Origin: JBHHZI01 sp046757965
Lineage (GTDB): Bacteria > Acidobacteriota > Polarisedimenticolia > SMYD01
Assembly (NCBI GenBank): GCA_046757965.1
Contig: JBHHZI010000106.1
Coordinates: 1 to 11,667 of the forward strand
Length of the DNA: 11,667 bases
Direction of reading: 5' to 3'
The translations under genes were made by a program, and so were the position numbers. The notes below the pieces were generated by a model. The model did no database searches, was not told the origin of the DNA, and saw only the letters and a list, made by a program, of their open reading frames with translations. The stretch's first letter is position 1. The number at the start of each line of letters is the position of its first letter. This document shows, piece after piece, positions 5,756-11,667 of this stretch.

Positions 5756-7776
5756 CACGGAAACGAAACGATGCGCGCCGGGAGCGGCTCCGGACCGGGG
5801 TCGGGACCGCCGGCGTCATCCTGTGCGCCGCGATCTTTCTCGTGGCGGCGACTACCACCACCGCCGGGACCATCCACTGGCTGCGCGGCGACCACTTCTA
5901 TCCGCGCCTGTCCACGGCAGACGCGCGATGGCTGGTGGCCGGCCGCGCCGGCGACTGGCTGCCGGGGGTGCTGGCCACCCTGCCGGCCGACGCCGACCTC
6001 GACTTCGTGCCGGACCGGAAGAGCCTCGGCGATTCCGACTGGACCGCCGCGTACTACCTCTACCCCCGGAGCTTGCACGTGCCCGACGGAACACCACCCG
6101 TCGGATCTCCTGGCGGGCCACCCGCGAGCCGAGACAAGACACGACCGTTGCTGCGTCACGGGCAGCTCACCGGTCCCCTGCTGCCGACATCCGATGACGG
6201 GAAGATGGACCGGACGTTCCCTCCCGGTGCCGTGTCATGGCGTGGCGGACTCGCCTGGCTGCTGACCGCCATGGCGGCGTGGGGGTGGGGCGGTCTCATC
6301 ATCCGGTGGCTGGGAAACCGACGGGACGGCGCCGCACTCGGTGCTTCCGCCCCGCTGCACGCCGGTCTGTCACTCATCACCGGCCTGGGGTGGCTGGGCA
6401 CACTGGGGTCGTTCGCCGCCCTGGTCGGCGGCGCCGGCCAGTGGCTGCTGGTGGCGGGCTCGACCGGCGCCGGTGTGGCGTGCCTGGTCGGGCAGCGGCT
6501 CCTCCGGCGAGCCGGAGGAATCCGTTTCCGTGACCGGCGGGAACGGGCGAGAGATGGACGCTCCACAGATGGCGCGACAGGTCCCGGCAGACGCACGCGC
6601 GCTGTGGCGCGCCTGATGTGCGGCGTGCTCGCTGCCTGCATCTGCGCGGCGGTGGCCGCCTCGTTCGCGCGCGCCGTGTCGGAGCCGATGGTGCACTGGG
6701 ACGAGCGGTTCCAGTGGGCGTACAAGGCGAAGGTCCTGCTGGCGGAAGGCGGCATCAACGGGCCGACCTTCCAGGACGCCGATCGCCCGCATCTGCACCG
6801 GCACTATCCCCTGCTGATTCCCGCCCTCGAGGCCCACGTCGCCCGGCTGGCCGGCGGGTTCGGCCAGGAGCGCGCGGTCAAGGCGCTGTTCCCCCTGTTC
6901 CTGGCCGGACTGCTCCTCGTCGTCTACGGCGCCTCCCGACAGGTGCTGCCGCCATGGCTCGCCCTGCTGGTGACGGCCACCCTCGCCGCCCTGCCGCCTC
7001 TCCACCACGCCACGCGCACGCAGGGGGGACCGGCGCACACCGGCTTCGCCGACCTGCCGCTGGCCGCCTTCATGGCGGCGACCGCAACCGCACTGGCCCT
7101 CTGGCAAGACCACCGCGGCTCGGGGAGCCGTCCAGACATCTCGCCGTATCCTTTCGCGCTGCTCGCGGCCCTGCACGCGGGCTACGCTCTGCTCACCAAG
7201 CCCGAGGGCGTCGTCGGCGCCGCCGCCGTGTTCATCGTCATCGCCGTTCTCGCCACGCGGCTCGGCAGGGAGGGCGTGGTGGCGCCCGTCCCCTGGCGAC
7301 AGCGTCTGGCGCCGGCCGGCGTATCCCTGGCGATCCTGGTCACCCTCTCCGTGCCGCGCCTCGTCATCGCGACCACGGTCCCCGACGCGGGAACGGTGGG
7401 GTTCACCGGCGATGCCGCCTACCTCTCGCGGCTGGCCGGCCCGGGCCTGGCGACCGCCCTGGGCGCCAACCTCGTGCCGGCCGTCGAGGCGCTCGTGTCG
7501 GCCCCGTTCACCCGGCGCTGGAGCGGCATCGGCTGGCTTCCGCTGCTCGGCCTCCTCGCCGCGCCCGCCCTGCGCCGCCGGCCGTCACACCTGCTGTCCC
7601 TCCTCCTCGGCCTCCCCCTGGCTGCCGATCTGGCGGCCTTCACCCTGACCGGCTCACAGATCGAATGGCACCTCTCCGTCGCCCTCGACCGTGTCTGGAT
7701 CCAACTGCTCGGGGTTCTCTTCATCATTATTGCCCGGCAGATCGCTCTCTACCGCGAAGGACCAGGGGCCGTTTGA
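5752..7776 (+). CDS. Multi-pass membrane protein, probable GT-C type glycosyltransferase
   Basis: The start GTG 5752 overlaps the previous stop as GTGA, so translation is probably coupled. The 674-residue product has an N-terminal membrane segment (about 17-38), an extracytoplasmic region (about 39-165) containing WTAAYYLYPRSL, two or three further spans (about 166-250), an Arg-rich loop (about 250-286), and then a second membrane block to about residue 663. That block starts with HWDERFQWAYKAKVLLAEGG (315-334) and HRHYPLLIPALEAH (349-362), with LTKPEGVVGA at 481-490. An acidic loop after the first span of the block, a YPLL motif and a TKxEG motif are what I associate with GT39-like GT-C transferases, so D317/E318 are candidate catalytic acids. 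Adjacency to another GT-C gene supports a role in surface glycan or glycoprotein assembly. The extra N-terminal part is unusual for the family and I do not recognise it. The function is inferred. Confidence 0.72.
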   Translation: MTRKRNDARRERLRTGVGTAGVILCAAIFLVAATTTTAGTIHWLRGDHFYPRLSTADARWLVAGRAGDWLPGVLATLPADADLDFVPDRKSLGDSDWTAAYYLYPRSLHVPDGTPPVGSPGGPPASRDKTRPLLRHGQLTGPLLPTSDDGKMDRTFPPGAVSWRGGLAWLLTAMAAWGWGGLIIRWLGNRRDGAALGASAPLHAGLSLITGLGWLGTLGSFAALVGGAGQWLLVAGSTGAGVACLVGQRLLRRAGGIRFRDRRERARDGRSTDGATGPGRRTRAVARLMCGVLAACICAAVAASFARAVSEPMVHWDERFQWAYKAKVLLAEGGINGPTFQDADRPHLHRHYPLLIPALEAHVARLAGGFGQERAVKALFPLFLAGLLLVVYGASRQVLPPWLALLVTATLAALPPLHHATRTQGGPAHTGFADLPLAAFMAATATALALWQDHRGSGSRPDISPYPFALLAALHAGYALLTKPEGVVGAAAVFIVIAVLATRLGREGVVAPVPWRQRLAPAGVSLAILVTLSVPRLVIATTVPDAGTVGFTGDAAYLSRLAGPGLATALGANLVPAVEALVSAPFTRRWSGIGWLPLLGLLAAPALRRRPSHLLSLLLGLPLAADLAAFTLTGSQIEWHLSVALDRVWIQLLGVLFIIIARQIALYREGPGAV

Positions 7777-7789
7777 CGGATGCCGGCGC

Positions 7790-7812
7790 GACCCGGAGAT
7801 CAGGACCGGGTC
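7790..7812. terminator. Hairpin in convergent gap, possible bidirectional terminator
   Basis: GACCCGG (7790-7796) and CCGGGTC (7806-7812) form a perfect 7-bp stem with a 9-base loop. It sits between the ends of the GT-C pair (stop at 7776) and purF (stop at 7854), where both transcripts must end. No T-run follows on either strand, so it is not a classical intrinsic terminator and may only stabilise 3' ends. In GC-rich DNA such a stem can also occur by chance. Confidence 0.4.
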
Positions 7813-7853
7813 AGGAACACCGGCAAGCACGCGACAGCGATGACGCCGCGAGT

Positions 7854-9284
7854 CTAGGACCGTTCTTGCCGCGCGTCGAACAGGCCGGTCTGGTGGGCCT
7901 TCTCGCGGACGGGCTCCAGCGGATACTCGCCGGTGTAGCAGGACGTGCAGAACTCGTCGGCACCGCCCACCGCCTGCTTGAGACCTCCCAGCGACAGATA
8001 ACCCAGCGAATCCGCCCGGATGAACCGGCAGATATCGTCGACGGACTGGTTGGCCGCGATCAGCTCCGCCCGCGTCGGCGTATCGACACCGTAGTAGCAC
8101 GGCCCGACGGTCGGCGGACAGGAGATCCTCACGTGCACTTCCCGGGCGCCCGCGTCACGCACCATGTGGACGATCTTTCGACTGGTGGTGCCCCGGACGA
8201 TCGAATCGTCCACCAGCACGACCCGCTTGCCCTTCAGGAGGGAGGCCACCGCGTTGAGCTTGAGCTTCACCCCGAAGTGCCGGATCGACTGGCGGGGCTC
8301 GATGAACGTGCGACCGATGTAGTGATTGCGCACCAGTCCGAACTCGAACGGCACGCCGGACGCCTCGGAGAATCCCAGCGCCGCACAGAGACCCGAATCG
8401 GGCACCGGCACCACCAGATCCGCCTCTGCCGGGTGCTCCCGGGCCAGTTCCGCGCCCATCCGCTTGCGGCTCCGGTTCACCGACCGGCCGAACACCGCCG
8501 AGTCCGGCCGGGCGAAGTAGACGTGCTCGAAGATGCAGTGGTGCCGTGCCTCCGGCGCGAAGGGGTGCTCGGACCGGACGCCGCTCTCGTCGATGACGAG
8601 CAGTTCACCCGGTTCCACATCGCGCACGAACCGGGCTCCGATCAGGTCGAAGGCGCACGTCTCGGACGCGATCACCGGCGCCCCGTCGAGATCCCCGAGG
8701 GACAGCGGGCGAAACCCGTACGGATCCCGCACGGCCACCAGACGATCCTTGAGCAGGAAGACCAGCGAGTATGCTCCTTCAACACGACCGAGCGCATCGA
8801 CCAGGGCGCCCTCCGTCGTGCGCGCCGTCGAGCGCGCCACCAGGTGGAGGAGAACCTCGGAATCGGACGAGGTGACGAAGATCGAACCGGCGCGCTCGAG
8901 GTCGGCCCGCACCCGGGCGGCATTGATCAGGTTGCCGTTGTGACTGACCGCGATGTCGCCCCGATGGCAGGTGATGCAGAACGGCTGGGCGTTGACCACA
9001 TTGCTCGTGCCCGCGGTGGAGTAGCGTGTGTGGCCGATGGCCGCCAGGCCGTGCAGGCGCCGGATCCGCTCCCGCGTGAACAGATCGGCCACCAGGCCCA
9101 TTCCCCGTTCCTGGATCAGCGTCCGCCCGCTGGACGAGACGATACCGGCGGACTCCTGGCCCCTGTGCTGCAAGGCGTACAGACCCAGATAGGTGAGATT
9201 CGCCGCCTCGGCATGGCCGAAGATCCCGAACACACCACACTCTTCCCGGAACGCATCACCAGGGTGCTTCACCATCGGCGCCAT
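7854..9284 (-). CDS. purF: Amidophosphoribosyltransferase (glutamine PRPP amidotransferase)
   Basis: PurF makes 5-phosphoribosylamine from PRPP and glutamine, the first committed step of purine synthesis, in the cytoplasm. The 476-residue protein has an N-terminal Ntn-hydrolase glutaminase domain with nucleophile C16 in EECGVFGIFG, plus HRGQESAG (40-47), GHTRYST (84-90) and SHNGNL (114-119). The C-terminal phosphoribosyltransferase domain has the PRPP loop VVLVDDSIVRGTTS (355-368). Fifteen residues precede C16, so it is a processed, propeptide-bearing form. Cysteines C250, C396, C446 and C449 match the four [4Fe-4S] ligands of the Bacillus-type enzyme; the 146-residue gap between the first two equals that in B. 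subtilis PurF as I recall it. The enzyme family is usually inhibited by purine nucleotides. ATG 9284 is chosen because a -10-like box ends six bases before it; ATG 9275 (M4) is an alternative. It follows purL after 37 bases. Confidence 0.97.
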   Translation of the reverse strand: MAPMVKHPGDAFREECGVFGIFGHAEAANLTYLGLYALQHRGQESAGIVSSSGRTLIQERGMGLVADLFTRERIRRLHGLAAIGHTRYSTAGTSNVVNAQPFCITCHRGDIAVSHNGNLINAARVRADLERAGSIFVTSSDSEVLLHLVARSTARTTEGALVDALGRVEGAYSLVFLLKDRLVAVRDPYGFRPLSLGDLDGAPVIASETCAFDLIGARFVRDVEPGELLVIDESGVRSEHPFAPEARHHCIFEHVYFARPDSAVFGRSVNRSRKRMGAELAREHPAEADLVVPVPDSGLCAALGFSEASGVPFEFGLVRNHYIGRTFIEPRQSIRHFGVKLKLNAVASLLKGKRVVLVDDSIVRGTTSRKIVHMVRDAGAREVHVRISCPPTVGPCYYGVDTPTRAELIAANQSVDDICRFIRADSLGYLSLGGLKQAVGGADEFCTSCYTGEYPLEPVREKAHQTGLFDARQERS

Positions 9285-9290
9285 GCCCGT

Positions 9291-9296
9291 ATTCTA
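9291..9296 (-). promoter_or_regulatory. -10-like TAGAAT box directly before purF
   Basis: On the minus strand the sequence TATAGAAT contains TAGAAT, which ends six bases before the purF ATG. A start site seven bases downstream of the box would be the A of the ATG itself, giving a leaderless purF mRNA in addition to read-through from purL. No convincing -35 hexamer is seen at 16-18 bases, and no Shine-Dalgarno precedes the ATG. Evidence is motif and position only. Confidence 0.4.
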
Positions 9297-9321
9297 TACG
9301 GTCGGGGACGCCGGCCCATGG

Positions 9322-11562
9322 TCAGCGGCCGCCGGCCGGTCGCGAGGTGGACATGGCCGCGGGAAGCGCCGACTCGAACAGCTGGCGCAGGCCGTCGACA
9401 TCCTCGTCGATGACCATCTCCCCATCCACGCGAATGCGCAGATTCCCGGGGCCGGCTTCCCCCAGATCCGCGACAGTCAGCCCCGCTGCCCCGGCCTCCC
9501 GCTCGATCCAGGCCACATCGTCCGCGGCCACTCCGAGGATGAAGCGACCACTTGACTCGCCGAAGAGCAGGACATCCAGCCGCAGGCCACCGGAAGACAG
9601 GTCGATGCTCAGCCCCAGGCCGGGCCGCGGAAGCGCACACTCCGCCAGCCCGACGGCAAGACCGCCCTCGGAGAGATCATGGGCAGCGGTGATTCGCCGG
9701 GCACGGATGCCGTCGCGGACGATCCGGCCCGCCGCACCCTCGGCATCCAGGTCGAGTCGTGGGGGTAAGCCCCGCTCGAGCTGATGGATCACCGACAGAT
9801 ACTCGCTTCCCCCGATCTCGTTGCGCGTCTCGCCCAGCAGAAGCACACGGTCACCGGCGGAGAATCCCCACGGCGTGACGTGGAGGTGCACATCGTCGAG
9901 CAGGCCGATCATCCCGACTGTCGGGGTCGGCAGGATGGCCCGGCCGTCCGTCTCGTTGTAGAACGACACGTTGCCCGAGACCACCGGCGTGGCCAGATGG
10001 CGGCAGGCGTCCGCCATGCCGGCAACCGCCCGCTCGAATTCCCACATGATCTCCGGCTTCTCGGGGTTGCCGAAGTTGAGGCAGTCGGTGATGGCCAGCG
10101 GCTCCCCTCCTACGCAGGCGATGTTCCGGGCGGCCTCGGCCACGGCGAGTGCCGCGCCCTGGTACGGGTCCAGACCACAGAAGCGGGGATTGCAGTCGGT
10201 GGTGAGGGCAATGCCCCGGCGCGTGCCCTTCAGCAGGACGACCGCCGCGTCGCCGCCCGGGCCGAGCACGGTGTTGGTCCGCACGCTGCTGTCGTACTGT
10301 TCCCACACCCAGCGACGGGAGCAGAGGTTGGGTGAGGCCAGGAGGCGCCGGAGGATCGTCGCGACATCATCGGGCTCGCTCACTCCGTCGAGATCGAGCC
10401 GGACCAGGGCATCCAGACCGGCCGGTCGGATTCGAGGGCGGTCATAGAGGGGAGCTTCCTCCGCGAGCGGATGCGCCGGGATATCCACGACCAGCGCACC
10501 TTTTTCCGACACGCGGACCCGCCCGGAGTCGGTCACCTGCCCCACGACCTCCGCGGACAGTCCCCACTTGCGAAAGATGCCGATGACCTCGTCGGCGCGC
10601 CCCTCGCCGGCCACGATGAGCATCCGTTCCTGGGATTCGGAGAGCATCAGCTCGTCGGCGGTCATGCCGTCCTCGCGACGCGGCACACGGTCGAGATCGA
10701 GATCGATCCCCGTTCCGCCGCGCGATGCCATCTCGAATGTCGAGCACGTCAGTCCCGCGGCACCCATGTCCTGGATGCCGACCACGGCGTCGGTCGCGAA
10801 CAGCTCCAGACAGGCCTCGAGCAGCAACTTCTCGGTGAACGGATCTCCCACCTGCACGGTCGGTCGTCGTTGCTCCGACGAGGCGTCGAATTCCTCCGAC
10901 GCCATGGTGGCGCCATGAATGCCATCGCGTCCGGTCTTCGACCCGGCATAGATGACCGGGTTCCCCGGACCGGCCGCCTGACCGAGGAAGATCCGGTCGG
11001 CGGCCGCGATGCCGAGATTGAAGGCATTGACCAGGATGTTGCCGTTGTAGGCCGGATGAAAGGTGACCTCCCCGCCGAGGGTGGGCACGCCGATGGAATT
11101 GCCATACGCCCCGATGCCGCCAACCACACCGCCCACGAGATACCGCATGCGAGCCGCGTCGAGGCTGCCGAACCGGAGTGAATTGAGCGACGCGATCGGC
11201 CGGGCACCCATCGTGAAGATGTCGCGCAGGATGCCGCCCACGCCTGTCGCCGCTCCCTGGTACGGTTCGATGAACGAGGGATGATTGTGGGATTCCATCT
11301 TGAACACGGCGGCGACCCCGTCACCGATGTCGACCACGCCGGCGTTCTCGCCGGGGCCCTGGAGCACCCGGGGTCCGGAGGTGGGAAAGGTGCCCAGGTG
11401 CTTCCGGCTGGACTTGTACGAGCAGTGCTCCGACCACATCACGTCGAAGATGCCCAGCTCGAGTCGATTCGGGTCGCGGCCCAGGATCTGCCGTGTGCGG
11501 GCCAGTTCAGCGTCGTTGAGTCCGTGGGCCGGCGGTCCGCCGGCGAGGTCCCGGGTCGTCAT
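9322..11562 (-). CDS. purL: Phosphoribosylformylglycinamidine synthase, PurL subunit (small type)
   Basis: PurL converts formylglycinamide ribonucleotide to the amidine (FGAM) using ATP and ammonia, step 4 of purine synthesis. At 746 residues it is the small bacterial form, without the fused glutaminase domain of the about 1300-residue E. coli enzyme. It should therefore work with separate PurQ (glutaminase) and PurS subunits, neither of which is in the window. Visible marks are WSEHCSYKSSRKHL (43-56; H46 corresponds to the proposed catalytic histidine), KMESHNHPS (88-96), GVGGILRDIFTMGARPI (107-123), YGNSIGVPTLGGE (153-165), and in the second half CLNFGNPEKPEIMWE (about 494-508) and DLSEGGLAVGLAE (about 629-641). 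This is the doubled AIRS-type ATP-binding fold. ATG 11562 gives a normal N-terminus; only a weak GGA precedes it. purF follows after 37 bases, a common gene order. No frameshift or missing motif is seen. Confidence 0.97.
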   Translation of the reverse strand: MTTRDLAGGPPAHGLNDAELARTRQILGRDPNRLELGIFDVMWSEHCSYKSSRKHLGTFPTSGPRVLQGPGENAGVVDIGDGVAAVFKMESHNHPSFIEPYQGAATGVGGILRDIFTMGARPIASLNSLRFGSLDAARMRYLVGGVVGGIGAYGNSIGVPTLGGEVTFHPAYNGNILVNAFNLGIAAADRIFLGQAAGPGNPVIYAGSKTGRDGIHGATMASEEFDASSEQRRPTVQVGDPFTEKLLLEACLELFATDAVVGIQDMGAAGLTCSTFEMASRGGTGIDLDLDRVPRREDGMTADELMLSESQERMLIVAGEGRADEVIGIFRKWGLSAEVVGQVTDSGRVRVSEKGALVVDIPAHPLAEEAPLYDRPRIRPAGLDALVRLDLDGVSEPDDVATILRRLLASPNLCSRRWVWEQYDSSVRTNTVLGPGGDAAVVLLKGTRRGIALTTDCNPRFCGLDPYQGAALAVAEAARNIACVGGEPLAITDCLNFGNPEKPEIMWEFERAVAGMADACRHLATPVVSGNVSFYNETDGRAILPTPTVGMIGLLDDVHLHVTPWGFSAGDRVLLLGETRNEIGGSEYLSVIHQLERGLPPRLDLDAEGAAGRIVRDGIRARRITAAHDLSEGGLAVGLAECALPRPGLGLSIDLSSGGLRLDVLLFGESSGRFILGVAADDVAWIEREAGAAGLTVADLGEAGPGNLRIRVDGEMVIDEDVDGLRQLFESALPAAMSTSRPAGGR

Positions 11563-11573
11563 GGAGTATCCAG

Positions 11574-11609
11574 GCTGGCCCGCCCACGGGCACCGCGGGA
11601 CGGGCCGGC
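11574..11609. repeat. Imperfect inverted repeat in the purL leader
   Basis: Arms GCTGGCCCG (11574-11582) and CGGGCCGGC (11601-11609) pair over nine positions with one mismatch, around an 18-base centre. The repeat covers the predicted purL transcription start, so it could be an operator or a 5' hairpin. It does not resemble the classical AT-rich PUR boxes known from E. coli or Bacillus. Chance is a real alternative at this GC content. Confidence 0.3.
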
Positions 11610-11615
11610 ATTCTA
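11610..11615 (-). promoter_or_regulatory. Candidate purL -10 box (TAGAAT)
   Basis: TAGAAT on the minus strand lies about 47 bases upstream of the purL ATG, predicting a start near 11603 and a leader of about 40 bases. The same hexamer stands in front of purF. A clear -35 is not seen at the right spacing. It lies just after a possible upstream stop codon. Confidence 0.4.
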
Positions 11616-11624
11616 GCGCGAGTT

Positions 11625-11667
11625 TCAGGATTCGTCGCTGATCACCTCACGCGGCATCTGTGCGAGA
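11625..11667 (-). CDS. Possible C-terminal tail of an upstream gene (partial)
   Basis: On the minus strand one frame reads LAQMPREVISDES and then TGA (11625-11627), 62 bases before purL. The acidic, hydrophilic end looks like a normal protein terminus, and a co-directional gene before purL (for example purQ, purS or another pur gene) would be expected. Only 13 codons are visible, so neither coding status nor identity can be shown; the other two minus-strand frames also stop nearby. Confidence 0.3.
   Translation of the reverse strand, partial: LAQMPREVISDES

Noticed and set aside
6618..9413. 931-codon open frame on the plus strand across the second GT-C gene and purF
   Set aside because: It overlaps the GT-C gene in another frame and runs antisense through purF; its product is Arg/Pro/Gly-rich without motifs.

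Overview
The window is GC-rich, densely coding bacterial chromosome with no visible phage, transposon, CRISPR or RNA gene. The mix suggests a Gram-negative-type bacterium from a high-GC, environmentally common phylum: a secreted calcium-binding thrombospondin type 3 repeat protein, large GT-C membrane glycosyltransferases, a PGI resembling the cyanobacterial type, and a Bacillus-type iron-sulphur PurF. Acidobacteriota, Myxococcota or an Eisenbacteria-like lineage are guesses; the sequence alone cannot settle the phylum.

Layout from left to right. Positions 1-1332 (+) are the 3' part of a TSP3-repeat protein whose start lies outside the window. Positions 1407-3690 (-) hold a two-gene unit: pgi (glucose-6-phosphate isomerase) followed by a cation-dependent O-methyltransferase. 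A 49-bp divergent gap (3691-3739) carries overlapping promoter-like signals. Positions 3740-7776 (+) hold two large multi-membrane-span proteins of the GT-C/GT39-like kind. They are joined by a 4-base GTGA stop/start overlap, and the first ends in TPR repeats. After a 77-bp convergent gap with a hairpin, positions 7854-11562 (-) carry purL then purF, steps 4 and 1 of de novo IMP synthesis. The last bases may hold the end of another minus-strand gene.

How the genes relate. PurL and PurF belong to one pathway and probably one operon, but PurQ and PurS, needed by this small form of PurL, are not in the window. The two GT-C proteins are probably translationally coupled and act on lipid-linked sugars at the membrane; their acceptor is unknown. 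Pgi and the O-methyltransferase are neighbours without an obvious metabolic link.

I did not find a clearly undescribed system. The points most worth a second look are the promoter boxes placed almost exactly at start codons (possible leaderless mRNAs), the overlapping divergent promoters, the exact 129-nt modules in the TSP3 gene, and the TPR-fused GT-C pair. No gene-free stretch exceeds 110 bases.
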